Assembly (NCBI GenBank): GCA_028829895.1
Contig: CM054180.1
Coordinates: 89,963,135-90,027,134, forward strand
Reading direction: 5' to 3'
DNA from: Sinotaia quadrata
Taxonomy: Eukaryota > Mollusca > Gastropoda > Architaenioglossa > Viviparidae
Length of the DNA: 64,000 nt
Shown: positions 45,087-57,623 of the stretch, in pieces
Numbering within the stretch: the stretch's first letter is position 1
Layout: each line of letters begins with the position of its first letter
Made by a program: the position numbers and the translations under genes
Notes under the pieces: model-generated
The model's database searches: none
Told to the model about the DNA's origin: nothing
Seen by the model: the letters and a program-made list of their open reading frames with translations, nothing else

Positions 45087-46780
45087 GTACAAAAGCATTG
45101 TATTTTTACATTTATTGGGCATTCGTGTGCATGCATGCATGTGCATTTTATATTTGATTATTTGCAGAGAAATTGAATTAAAAAATCTTGTATCTCATGA
45201 TCTTATCCTTTCTTACCTATTTTTATTTTTTTTAAATTGCAAAGTTCATTTACATTGGATACTGAGGGATCAGAGTACTGAAAGCAATGGAAAGAAAACT
45301 TCTTTATTGATTTAAAGGAATTTCACTAAACCAGTTAATATACTTTTATGCTAATTTAATAAAATAGCATTGTACTTTTAAAATTTAATCTAAATTAAAC
45401 TTTATTTCTTATCTAAACAATGTGCATGTTTTCTCCTTTTCCAGAGCTGCCAGCATTCACAAATTTCAAAAAAGTCCAAATTAGAAATTCTTAGGACTAT
45501 CTCTTTGCTATAATTTCTACAATGAACACCTCAAAACTAAAAACTAAAACCACATGGTCATTTATTTAATGAATACATAACTTTATCCAGGTTTGTAGGC
45601 TTGCCTAGTACAGCTCATTCATTCATTAATGCAGCAGCTTGGTAGTGAAAGAATCTTTGAGAGACACATACTAGAAATAACCTAACTGTGAAAGAAGCAA
45701 TCACTACAGTTGATATCTTCACATCAGACTAGAAAAAATTACCTCAAATAATCTGATAATAATCTTCTACCTACAATCCTGCAACTGTTAGTAATTTAAG
45801 CCTGATGGATGATGTCCTGTGGGAGTTTCTGCAGGGTGTGTCCTATCCATTTCCACCTGGCAATCTGCTGATTGATGGATCTTGGTTTATCTGCTGCCAC
45901 AGATCAGTGTTCTTTTGTTTGTCTGTCCACCTTATCTTCAGTATGTTGCGAAGGCAGCCGTTGACGAATACTTGGAGCTTGTTGGTTAGGGTGTTGGTGA
46001 TTCTCCAGGTTTCTGAGCCATAGAGGACAGACTTAACATTGCTGTTAAAAATTCATAGTTTGTTGCGGACAGATAGGGATGTTGACCTCCAGACTGGTCT
46101 CTGTAATAAAGGCATATCTAGCTTTCCCAATTCTTGTACTTGTTAAAAGCAGGCATTACTCAGTTCCACCAAATTGAACCAACTTCAGTAACTGGCTAAG
46201 TGGACAAAATTTGTATCTTTATTGTCTCTAACAATGGGTTACCAAGTGTATTTAATTTCTAGTTTCCATTTACCATTTTATTTTACATAAGGCCTATTGT
46301 GATTATTCATACAGTGAGTTAGTAGTTTTTATTGCTCAGTCTTCATTCTACATTAGGATCATCTGCGACTTGAAATTAAAGTTCTAACTTGAGATGTTGT
46401 TTTTTTAATCATAATAAAAAAATTGTATAATTGTTCAACAGCCCTAATAATTATAAATTTATAAATTTTTTATCAAAATCATCCAAATTTGACTTACCTA
46501 ATATTTCAAAAGGTTTTGCCTAACTTTTTAAGCATCATTAAATTTACTTGATTTAAAACATTTAATATAGTCAGGCAGTTTTTACTGTAGAAGTAAAACT
46601 AAGTAAATTTCATTTGGATTATGCATATTTCGATTTTATTTTGTTTTTACCCTTTCCATAAAATAAATAAATCATCTTTATCTGAAATTGTGCATATTTA
46701 TATTTTATTTAAACATTAGTATGCATTTACATCTTAATCAAATTTTTTTTAATAACGTGAGCAATGATGTTTCTTTACAG
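45087..46780. other. Notch: Notch intron, 1.7 kb
   Basis: Contains a minus-strand LINE fragment (about 45800-46125). The rest is ordinary intron. The acceptor is tgtttctttacag. Confidence 0.82.
45800..46125 (-). pseudogene. LINE reverse transcriptase C-terminal fragment
   Basis: This stretch is the reverse complement, with many differences, of about 37080-37440 in the LINE copy. It covers the block from KARYAF through SVLLYGSE and the HKWRWIGH region. It is an independent truncated copy of the same family in the opposite orientation. The + strand frame at 45805-46023 is antisense to it and not a gene. Confidence 0.75.
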
Positions 46781-46944
46781 GCTATTATGAATGCATCTGT
46801 CCTCCATCTTGGGGTGGTGTTCATTGCCAGACATATGATAAAAACTTTCCCGGTGGCATTGGACGCCCTCTTGATCCACCCAGATCTTTTGACAATTGTA
46901 CACTAAATAACTGTCAATCCAAATCTGGCAATGGCATTTGTGAT
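46781..46944 (+). CDS. Notch: Notch exon: EGF ~36 end, linker, first half of LNR-A
   Basis: Two bases complete Gly, then YYECICPPSWGGVHC finishes the last EGF. A Gly/Pro-containing linker (FPGGIGRPLDPPR) follows, then the first LNR begins: NCTLNNCQSKSGNGICD. The exon ends between codons before GTAAGT at 46945, splitting LNR-A after its third cysteine. Passing from the EGF array into LNR modules marks the start of the negative regulatory region that holds Notch inactive at the cell surface. Confidence 0.93.
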
Positions 46945-49847
46945 GTAAGTTTATATTATGCATTAATATTTTACTGTTATTTTTTGTCCACTCATTTTAT
47001 TTATTTATTATTTTTCTTTTCTCTTTTTATATTGTTTTATTCATTTATTTAGCATTGGGTGATAGGGACACATTTGTTTTGGTTTTTTTTGGGGTGGGTA
47101 TTTTTATTTTTTATTCATTTCAGCGACTGCCCATTTGCTCATAGTAAAATCACTGTTGCACACTACCAGTAAGACTGTAAGCACAGAGATTCACTTAATT
47201 TTCATTAACTATTTATGCCTTTATGAAGAGAAATTATATATCTGTACAATACAATTATGGCATTTTTAAAACCTTATTTATAAATTAATTTATACTGTAC
47301 AGATATGTTCATCTTTATTTTGACTAGCAGTTTGAAATAAATATGGCATCATGCTATAAGCATTTCAGTTAGAATGGATAGAATCATCAAGCTTTATAGC
47401 TCAACCAAACTCTGATTTTGAAGGTATATCATCTGATAATAAAATTATTTGGGTGGCCACTGTTGCACCTTCAGCCCTCATCAAAAAATAGATAAAGGTA
47501 CAAAATGATGAATGATACATGGGCATTGCAGGCCACACAGTTGAACAACTCAGGTAGCACTGATATGCCAATGGCAGTATTATACAACATGAAATATGCA
47601 GTTTGTTGACACATTTAGTACAAGTATTGATGCTGATGAGCTGTGGATAGAAAACTTGTGCATTTTTTGTCTTTTTCCTTCATTGACAAGTTCTGGTTTT
47701 AACTCTTAATGTAACTTATCACATATCTAAAAATCATGTTTCATATTTGGAAAAATTTGTTGGCAAAAAATAAAATCTGAGAAAAGATGTTTCAAATTAA
47801 AATCTTAACAGTTTTATTTCAAAGCATTTTTTTTAAAAATATACAACACAACAATAGATCTAAATGCTAACAGCACAGTAATAGACCCCCAGCTGTGTAT
47901 AAATATCTCTACTTAGACATAATTGCGTCAGATCTTTACAGAGTTTGCTTATGGATAGAGCAGTAAACTTGTTTTAAAGAGAGAATTGCTGAAGGAACTG
48001 TGAAAATGACTAGTTTGGATTCCACTGCTTGCTATCTATTTTCTTGTGATTATTTAGTGAGATTTTATCAGTAAATTCATTGCAAAAATCTGGTTATTTA
48101 TTTAGCTATATATTCAGTCATATGAAATCGACATTGATTTTAAAAATGAAAACTAAAAACAAGATTTTGCTTTCTATAATGATGGTTGAATATGTTCATT
48201 CATTTAAAATCAGTGCATTTCACATAGTTTTTTTTATATCCAAATGTTTCAGTGATACAGATTAATTAATGATACCATTAATTTCTTCACTGCGTTCTTT
48301 GTCACATACATTTTATAAATATTATTATTGGTGACTTTTTTTCTTTAATTTTGGGGATCAGAAAGCAGTACCAAGTGCTGTTGATGACTGCATTCAACAT
48401 TTGGCTATTTTTTTCACCAGATTTGTTAATCTACCCGTTTGCAGAGAGGCTGTTAGGAGTTAATATTTTGTCTTCTCACTTTGGTTACGTTCAAACTGTA
48501 TAGCATAGTAAATCTAATCAGCGAAGCTCTTTGCATTTTATAGAGATATCAGTTCTGGAAAGTATTTTATACAGAGCACATATAGTGTACCTAGCTAAAA
48601 AAAATTTAAATAAATAATAAAGACCCTTTTATCATCACATTTTTAAATTTAAATATCCACAATGCAAAACAGCCTTTTATATTAATTCCTGTTTGATGGA
48701 ATTCTAAGTAAGATTGATATCTGGGGATTAGTGGTTTACACATCTTTAAAAGCAAACATGATAACTACTTGAGTATTGATCTACTGTTCTACTACAAATA
48801 TTAATATATTTTAACTAAAATAATTACAAATGTGACTTTTATAATGAAGAAAACTGACAATTTAATATTTCATACTTCTGCAAAGCTATTGTTACAGTTT
48901 TGCTGTAGATTTTCTGCCCCCCAAAACAAATGTTTGATAAATTATAAACACAAAACAAACATACATCAGAAAGACAAAAACTCTATCTTTCTTTTGATAC
49001 TAAGTTTATTCAGATCAATGCAATATTAACCATCTTTTCATTAGTGAGAAAGCAAGCAATTTAGAGACTTTTTTCCAGTTGTCTGCCAGCTTTTCCTGGT
49101 ACATGCTGCTACCTACTTAATATGTTTAGAATATCAATACAGGTGGTTTTTTTAAATACTTTAGCATGCTTTGAACATCAGTTCACTATGCACTTTTTTC
49201 ATGAAAAATTCTGTAGATAGAATTTATGCCTTATATATTTATTGTTCTAAAGGTTATTACTTTTTATTGAAACACACATAGTTTAGTAAATCCTGAACCT
49301 GGAATAAGTTAAACTTTTCAGGGTTTTAGTTCTTTTGTTTATTTTTTTAAGCAATCTTCAGAATTAAAAGAAATTGAAATAAATTTATAAAATGTGTGCA
49401 AAAGATAGATGTTAGATTGACTGAGTGTTCTCAGTTTGACTTTATGCCATTCAGATTTTTTAATTATCATTTTTTTTCCTTTTCTTTTTTTGAATAGGCA
49501 ATAAGTTGATAGAAAAATGTTACTAATTAGATGGAAATTTATTACTAAGTTGCTAGGGATATAGTAGTAGGCAAATGGGATTATAGTAGTTTGGGATATA
49601 TCAGAATATAGTTGGTGATATATTCTTATGTTAGAAAATATATGGAGCTATATTAAGTGAACAGATGGGGATTATTATAAATTAGATAGGAATATACTTT
49701 TAAATAATCATGAATGTGTTAGTAAGAAGACTGGGTTATATTAATGAATAGATTGGGATATGTTAGATGGAGATTATTTGTAAGCAATGTGAATTGGTGG
49801 ATATTCTTTGATGTTAAAATAAAAAATGCCTTTGTTGTATACCTTAG
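46945..49847. other. Notch: Notch intron, 2.9 kb
   Basis: No transposon or exon recognised. A+T-rich throughout. About 49540-49790 has a loose '…gatat/tata…' repetitive texture ('gggatata' and variants). The acceptor is gttgtataccttag. Confidence 0.75.
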
Positions 49848-50027
49848 AGAGAGTGTGATAGTTTGGAGTGTAACTTCGATGGTCTGGAGTGTTCTTTTGG
49901 CATGCATCCTTGGCAGAACTGTACACAAATGGTTCAGAACAAGCACTGTTGGCAGCTTTTCAAAAATGGGATCTGTGAGTCACAATGCAACAACCAGAAA
50001 TGTCTCTATGATGGTTTTGACTGCCTG
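49848..50027 (+). CDS. Notch: Notch exon: second half of LNR-A and LNR-B
   Basis: The start at 49848 keeps phase 0 and gives RECDSLECNFDGLEC, completing the six cysteines of LNR-A. Then FGMHPWQNC leads into LNR-B: CTQMVQNKHCWQLFKNGIC … CNNQKCLYDGFDC, also with six cysteines. Donor GTATGT at 50028. LNRs bind Ca2+ through Asp/Asn/Glu residues; LNR-B keeps the usual D..D pair before its last cysteine (YDGFDC), whereas LNR-A has Asp then Glu (FDGLEC). Frames starting upstream at 49744 are in another phase and not real. Confidence 0.94.
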
Positions 50028-50517
50028 GTATGTCAAAGAGAATTTTGCTACTAGTTTTAGCACTAATATATATTGTCACGAACAAGCGTTTCATTGTTTC
50101 AGCAGTGTTTATAATAAACTTTAATATAAACATCATTTGTGTTAGTTTCTTACCTTTTCAGCTGTAAGAAAATATTTTATTAATTTTGAAGTTTCAAGGA
50201 TTTAAAATCAGTTATCTGTATTTGAACTCAACACAAAAAATAATAATCAAAGTTAATATTACCACTAATCGAAAATTGAAGGAGTGCCATGATTTTCCTA
50301 AGAACTGCTCATTCAGAATTATATTCAATAACAGATGATACAATTGTGAAAATGTATCATAAAGTACATACATTATTATATGTTTCGTAAAAGATGTATA
50401 TAATGCATAAACATAAGCGTGTAGATGCATTTACTTGGCATATTATGTGTTTGTTAAACAATTTTCTATGAATTTACAAGGATTTATTCCTTCTCTGTTA
50501 ATGTAAGTAGAATTTAA

Positions 50518-53500
50518 CCCGTTCGTTGTCCACATTGATCTGCCACTAAGCAATAATTGAATGGTCAGTGTGCTAAAAAATTAAAACCGACTGTAATTAT
50601 CAACGAATTTTAAAAATTTAAATGACTACTTATTATAGACATATTCATTAATTTTAAAAGTATAATTTTGAATTATTTCAAGTTCAAAAATTAAAAAAAA
50701 ATAATAAAACGTTTTCTTATCTTTTAGTTGAAATTGAAAATTATATGATCAGTTTTTTTATTATTATTATTATATTTTTATTATTATTAATTTTTACTAC
50801 TATTCTACAAATATTTTGAAAATTATTTAATTGAAAACTATTATAGACTTAGTAGTACTACATTTATTTTTAATTTATTTCAATTTAAAAATTTAATAAT
50901 AATTAGAAAAAAATTGTCTCACCTTTTTGTAGAACTTGAGAACTTGCCCAAATCCGTGAAAATAAATCCAATAAAACCACTCTTTTTTGAAGAAAAGTTC
51001 CAAAAGAATTCTTTCTCATTTTTTCAGATGTGAAAAATAAGGTAAAATGTTTTGTTTTTTTCAAGCAAAAGCTCCATGCATTTTGCACACAATGAAAACC
51101 ACACAAAGCCACTGGTACTTTGACAAATGACAACCTGTTTTGGTGGTATTATCACAAGGTCACATCAATAATTCCAGTAGGGGTTAGTTGAATTTAATCT
51201 ACAGTTCATTAGAATCAGCCACACAATTCACTTTATTAGATAGGATCAAGCTGTCAACACACAATCGGCCTCCAAACTTGCCAGGCTTTCAAAAAAAACT
51301 GTGTTCAAAATGACTGCCAAATGTGTACCAAGCATGGGTTGTTGTGGGAAAACACCTTTTTAAATGACACTGATCATTGCAAATATAGTATCCAATGAAA
51401 AAATTAGAACACTTTGGCTGCTGAGGAAGTACACATGTTTACTTCAGATTGATTGGTTAAAATTAAAATGGTAAGCTTACACTAAGCCTGCGTGCATGCA
51501 TGACCATTTCATCCAAAGACCGATGAACAGTTTCATGAATTATATTGAATACATTTTGTTAACTTCAGGCTTTCAAAAAGGATATAAGACAATCAGACAC
51601 TGTAACATCAACAATCATTATAATTTCTGTTCTATTGCTTTAAACCATTTATTAATTAAAATAGGTATATAATTATAAGTGGCATGAGAAATCTACATGG
51701 TAAGAAGTGACAAGTATTGGGTCACTGCTTTTATCCAACACTGCTTGCAGTGTACAATCTTTATTGTTATTAGATTATCTTTAACCAACCTTTTTAGTGA
51801 TAAAATTAAGGGATATAAATGCAGAATTTTTTTTTCTAAACAAGGCATATCATAGTGACTATCTTAAATGAAACTGTTATATCCTCTTAGGAGCAATTTT
51901 ATGATGCAGTGTACTTCTTAATTTTAGTCCAGAATCTATGTCGCTGATGCCAAGCTTCAATGTTGACGCCTCTGTCTCTTTTGCATTATAAAACATGCAA
52001 CATCTATATAATTTTTCAATCATTATCAGTTTGGTTGTTATCTTATTGATCTTATTCCATGAGTTAAAATTATAATTTCACAGATTTCCGCAGTTTGTCA
52101 CCACCCGTTTTGACTTCATTGTGGACAATTGAGAAATTTGACCTGATCTCTGTGGCATTTATCATAGCAGGTGCCATCATACTTTGTCTATGGGAACTTT
52201 ATAAAGCAATTAAAATGCATCTTGCCACACTTTTATATCAGTCAAAACAGTGGAAAGCAGCCACAGTATACCGTCACACATGTATGCATGAATATATTCC
52301 ATAAAATCAAGGATGCCTGTGCACAAACCCACAACAAAGAAGTGGTCAAAATCTTTACCCAGACCATTTCAGTCTAACTTTGGCAATCTTCCACTCAGGA
52401 AAATACAATTATTACTAACATTTGTATAGATAAAATGAGTAAAACGTAATGCATATGAAAATTTTATCTGTTGACATTTCACAATAACCAAAAACGTTTT
52501 CATTTAAAAAAATATATACTTTTCCTAATACAATATACCATTAAATAAAGAATGACATTAAGTATAATTCCTATTTTAAAAACACTTAACATAAATTTAA
52601 GACACTTAATGTTGATTATGCAAGAAAATGGACAATGTAAGATGGGGATGTCCGACATGCAGCCTGCCAAGCAATGTTCTGGGGCACCGTTGTACAATAA
52701 TGGAATTTTTTTTAGTTAGAATAAATCCACACACCCAACCACTTTGACCATGCAGCCATGGATGGAGGTGAAGGGTGTTTGCAGCCACAGAAAACAGACA
52801 GGCAGATATCAACTTAAGCATCTCAGTGGGGCAGGACTTCATTACTGGACTGTGGACCACTCGGAATATGCCAGTGACACAAGCCATCCTTTCCAGGGTG
52901 GGGGATGGGCAATCTCAGGTTAAATTGATCTACTAGCCAGAAGCTGTTTTTCTGTCTCAGCTATTTAAATGTTCATTCATCATTAGAAGTAGTAGCTTAG
53001 TTTGAACAGTTTTCCTACTTTCATTGACTAAGTTTGGGATTGTTCACAGTGAATTGGTTTATTTTAGTTTACCATTAATTAGTAACTGTAGTTTCAAAAG
53101 CAAGTAAGAAAAGAAAAATCAATGTATGTAGAATATTTCAAACAAGGTTAACATACCTTATACATCATTTTTAATTGAAATGACAAACAAGCCAATGATG
53201 TGGTTTCAGTTCTTGGGTATTTAATGTGAAGAGGCACTCCAACATTAAACATGCATCTACATTTGACAAATTTTGGAAAGACAGGATATCTGAACTGAAA
53301 AGTAGTCTGTTGGGGCAGCAGTCCTTTTTCAAGAGTTTGTCTTCCCAAGCAGAATCATTGGTCAAAGTGAGTTGTGCAGTAACTGAAATCATTGCTCACA
53401 AATCAAAGCCTTACTTAGATGGTGAATTTGTTAAAGAATGTTTTGAATATGTTGCTTGTCTTGTTCACTGTATTAATGAGTTAGCTACGAGTGCAGAGAA

Positions 53501-53986
53501 TACATTGAAATCAAAAGTTTCAAGTTTTGAATAATAGAAAGAAGTTTAACACTTACTGTATGTGTAATTAAATAGCATGAGTTACTTTCTATTACAGTAT
53601 TTTTATTACTGATTTATACAGAAATAACCCATTTAGCCTGTCTGATTTACATGCTTTGGTACCATTCTGAAAGGTATAAACTCGTGAATCAAAGAATACA
53701 TATAATTGAGGTTTTAAAATTGGCATCGCTTGCAGTAGATTATCATCAGCTGTGTTTGTTACATTCCTTGAGTCAATGCATTTCCTGACCAAGCATACAT
53801 TTACAGTGCAGGGAGTTTAGCTCTTAGCATAAATTCACATTTCTAAAGTATATAACAGTCGTAAGGCATAAAATAAAAAACGTTACTTCAAAAAGGTGCA
53901 AATCGATGAGCACAAGACCAAAGAATTGTTGTTTGTGTTGTTTTTTTTCAGGTGGGTGTGGGGTTACATGTTCTCATCTTTAAGGG
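50518..53986 (+). mobile_element. Possible TTAA element, 3.5 kb
   Basis: The left end is well supported: TTAA (50514-50517), then CCCGTTCGTTGTCC and 'caataattgaatggtcagtg', matching the end at 25048 read on the minus strand, with shared subterminal sequence to about 50960. The proposed right end is weaker: TAAGGG then TTAA at 53987-53990, which reverse-complemented starts CCCTTA. If correct, the element carries a hAT fragment inside. If not, 50518-50960 is a truncated end. Confidence 0.4.
53220..53534 (+). pseudogene. hAT transposase N-terminal fragment
   Basis: The open frame at 53226-53534 reads KRHSNIKHASTFDKFW, then SSLLGQQSFFKSLSSQAES and AVTEIIAHKSKPYLDGEFVK. This is the region just after the BED-type zinc finger in GTF2IRD2/ZBED-like hAT transposases (…RH…KH…, …ka.ayeia..IA…KPftdGe.iK…). 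The frame then ends; neither the catalytic core nor termini are present. It is notable for about 100 codons without a stop, so it is either fairly young or lucky. Confidence 0.65.
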
Positions 53987-54054
53987 TTAATCAGTAACAG
54001 ATAATACTTATAGCAGCAATAAATATTAATGAATATATTTTTATATATTCACAG

Positions 54055-54252
54055 GACCCTTTAGGAAACTGTAATCCTGTGTATGATACTTACTGCCTGA
54101 TGAACTACCAGAACAATCATTGTGACAGTGGTTGTGATACAGCTGAATGTGACTGGGATGGGTTAGACTGTGATAGCAGCCAGGAACAACTAGTGCCTGG
54201 CAAACTCTACATAATTGTTCTCTTGAATATAGAAGATTTTTTGACAATTAAG
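54055..54252 (+). CDS. Notch: Notch exon: LNR-C and start of heterodimerisation domain
   Basis: Starts in phase with DPLGNCNPVYDTYC and contains the full third LNR (…NNHCDSGCDTAECDWDGLDC). After SSQEQLVPGKLYIIVLLN comes the first strand of the heterodimerisation domain, ending DFLTIK before GTATGT at 54253 (phase 0). In Notch the LNRs pack over this domain and mask the S2 cleavage site (established knowledge). The remainder of the domain must lie in a later exon, which is not recognised in this window. Confidence 0.94.
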
Positions 54253-56383
54253 GTATGTTATCTGTATAAAATGATACACATAGTCATCTTCACTATTAAG
54301 AATTTAAAAAGTGTGGAATACACCTGGTACAAGTGTAACAGGTACACATAACACAATTAAAGATTTGTTTCCCAAGAGTTAATTTTGGATTGCATTTATA
54401 TTGCTGTTGGTGTAAATTAAATTGATTACTTACAAAAAAATAAGCATACATTATAACTGCTATTTAAAGTGTATCCATTGAATGGTTTTGACTGTTTTAT
54501 GTTGACGAGATTGAAATATTTGCTTTGGTCCAAATTTCTTTTTTGTGCATGCGTAACCGCACATAACTTTTACTTAGTGAGAACAAAAAATAAATGCGTA
54601 ACAATAAGCTTTCTTCTGATACCTCTTTTATTAGCAGAACTTTAAAATTCAAACCTTGGTAATCAATTAAAAACTTGGCTCATTTGAAATCATTGCTGTA
54701 AATGCATTTGAATGAATATTTCTCACCAAAAGTTGTGCTGAGAAGTGTATTCATTCCTCAGCAAAACAGTTATTTAAAATATCATTAGCTTCAGATGCAG
54801 TTTCCGTTGGTTAAATCAAGAAAGCATCTGTTTCATTATTCTTGCAATGGTCGCGTCATGTGTTAGAAAATTTAGAGCTGCAGCAAACTTTAAAAATGAC
54901 TAATCTTGACACCTGTTGCAGTTATATCAATATTGTTTTCAATAAATATAGGTCTTTATTTGTGTAGGAATTTATTTAGTAATTGCAAGTTAAGTTCAGC
55001 ATCTCTTTGATTGCAAGATCGATTGTCTTCTGATCCTCATTTCTGTAGTTTCTAATTATTTCTTTGTGACAACCCTATTTCACACCAATCTTAAACTATA
55101 TACAAAGCACGCTTTGGTGAAAATAAAACTTTGGCTTTGTTTTATTGTAGATTTTATTTATGTTCAATTTTTTTTTTTAGACTGTTATTATTTGATTAAT
55201 AATATATCTTACTCTAAAGTTTAACTTAAAATCATTAACTTTTTTTAAAAACATTATTTCCTGTTGTTTTGGTTGAAGAGTCCATCTAGAAAAGGATAAT
55301 GGTATGCTTTCAATAAACTGACAATTGAGCTGAAGTCTCCTGAAGCTTATTTTCATTTAAAATGTTTTTGCATGCATGGTTTTAATTTAGTGATATGCAA
55401 TTATATTTTCAGGGTCACGTCTTTACAAATATTACCCTTAATATGTTATAAACATAGTTTTGATCATAGTTTAATAATTTACTTGTTCAGGCAATAATTA
55501 GTATTATTGGAACTGTTCTCTTAATTAACAAATGAATTGCTAATAGTGAGATAATATCTAAATACATATAGTATTAGTATCTGGCCTTTTTTTTGTAATT
55601 TTTAGATAACTTTTACTTGTAATCATTATATTTTTTTCTTTTACTTCAGTTCTTAAGAGGTTAGATTCCACACCACCTCAAAATATTTTTTCTTTTGTAC
55701 TATTTAATTGCTAAATGTGTTAATTTTCTTGAAATAAAATTATTATTTTCTTTAAGAACTGAAAGCTGCATATAATAACCTTTACAATTAAATAATTATA
55801 TCAAAATTATAGTTGACAATGATTCAGTAAAGTGAATGATTGGTTAACAATTTCAAATTACCCTATGGGACCATTCTCTTTTTTTACATTTTTCATTGTG
55901 ACTAGCATTTATTATTATTAGAAGATCTGTCACATTTAGATTATTTAAATGTTGTATTTAAAGGCTTTACCAGACAGGGGCAATATGTGGCAGTTTATTG
56001 CAACAAGTCTTTTTATGTGTTTATTTTTGGGAGGTGTGGTTGGATGGGAAGGTTCAGGTTTTGTTATACTAACATGGTAAATATAATCTTCATTAAATAA
56101 TTTGTTCACTAAAACATTTAAAGTGTGAGTGTGTGATGGTGGTGGTGGAGGGGAGTATTTGATTATGATAATACTGACTTAAGTTTATTTTGCATGGGAT
56201 ATTGAGTTGCTTACTGTCAATGGCAGAATTGTGGACTTCATCTGGATTTGATAAATACTAGCAATCATATACAGTACATTTTTTTGTATTTGTGACACAA
56301 TGCCATCCTAGTTAATGGTTATGATTTATTATTATTAATCATCCATAACTAATTACAAGTGATGATAATCTATGTTATTAATA

Positions 56384-57586
56384 CAGTCAAGTCCGGATAT
56401 GTCGAGGGCCTAGGGGTTTGCCAAAAAGTGTCGAGATAACTAAAGATCGAGATTACAGAAAACCAATATGGCGGCAATATATTACAGTACTATAACATGC
56501 GCTTGACATTTCTTTATGTACATGATGTGCGTTAATGAATGAGAATGTACATGCACGAGTTTGGTGATTTTTTACACAACAGCGTTGCCGCAATTTGTTT
56601 GATGACGCGATCGGCATGCTATAAAAATGTACATACATGTACGTGTTTGCTAACAACAAAAGGTTTAGGCCTATGTACACGCGGTAAATATGGTTTCTAT
56701 ACAAAGTCTAAACTGCTTTGTTGCTTTTTGCCTTTAACATTCTACTTGAAAACAAATGCTTCAATATTACATATAACGTGCTTGAAATTTCTTTATGTAC
56801 ATGATGTGCGTTAATGAATGAGAATGTACAATGTACATGCACGTGTTTGGTGATTTTTTACACAACAGCGTTGCCGCAATTTGTTTGATGACGCGATCGG
56901 CATGCTAAAAAAAAACAAAGAGGGAAGTTGGTCCACCGTCGATTCTCGATACATGTATGTACCGTACATTGCAAACACAAAGATTGCTCACAAAATAAAA
57001 AAAATCTGTGTGGTGTACGTGTAGTTCGTTTTTTTTTTTACAAAAAGCTAACCAAGTATCAAAATTAAAGTTGCGAGTCATTTTGTGTGCGTGTGTGCGT
57101 CTAAGGTGGAGGGCAGGAGGAAGGGGGGTGTCGAATCGTACAAGCGGTTACTTTAAAGGTAACTTTAAGAGGTGTAAGCCAGTTGAAGAGCAACAGTGTG
57201 CCTAGTTTGCCCTTTATTGTTAGCGAGATGGCGAAGTGGCATCGGTAACTAACATTTTCAAAAGCCGACGAAGAACTGATTTTAAGTGGTGATTCGGGTC
57301 CTCTTTTGTGCTAGACAGTACATTACAAAGAAAGAAAGAAACAAACAAACAGACATTGTATTAGTGTTCGGCAACATAAAAGAATCGCCATTACTGATAA
57401 GAAAATGTTAACAAAGAGGGAAGTTGGTCCACCGTCCATTCTCGATACATGTATTCTCCAACATTGCAAACACAAAGATTGCTCACAAAATCAAAAAAAT
57501 CTGCAGGGTGTCAAAGTTCGTTTTTACAAAAAGCTAACCAGTATCAAAATTAAATTCGCGAGTCATTTTGTATGTGTGTGTGTGTC

Positions 57587-57623
<37 letters not shown>

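Larger units (their letters stand above)
50028..54054. other. Notch: Notch intron, 4.0 kb
   Basis: Contains a TTAA-type element end at 50518 with a possible partner end at 53986, and a hAT fragment (about 53220-53540). Frames at 52095-52377 and 52606-52887 are not recognised. The acceptor is tatattcacag. Confidence 0.78.
12388..54252 (+). other. Notch: Notch receptor gene, internal part (10 exons)
   Basis: Exons at 12388-12543, 17468-17696, 27104-27305, 27901-28054, 29359-29913, 33860-33960, 44882-45086, 46781-46944, 49848-50027 and 54055-54252 total 2144 coding bases, about 714 residues. Every junction preserves the frame. The order of modules (about fourteen EGFs, three LNRs, start of the heterodimerisation domain) is diagnostic of Notch. 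The gene is incomplete at both window sides. Confidence 0.95.

Noticed and set aside
49744..50124. 126-codon + strand reading frame over the LNR exon
   Set aside because: It is in a different phase from the exon at 49848-50027; the cysteine pattern of LNR-A and LNR-B exists only in the other frame.
52095..52887. Frames in the exon 9-10 intron considered as a gene
   Set aside because: No recognised domain, no splice continuity with Notch; possibly decayed transposon sequence.
54460..54640. A possible heterodimerisation exon reading VYPLNGFD
   Set aside because: Superficially like the 'YP' block of the domain, but there is no acceptor, an upstream in-frame stop lies close, and the rest of the translation is unlike Notch.
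55400..55452. ttttcag followed by a short open frame
   Set aside because: A plausible acceptor, but the frame stops after about a dozen codons and does not resemble Notch.
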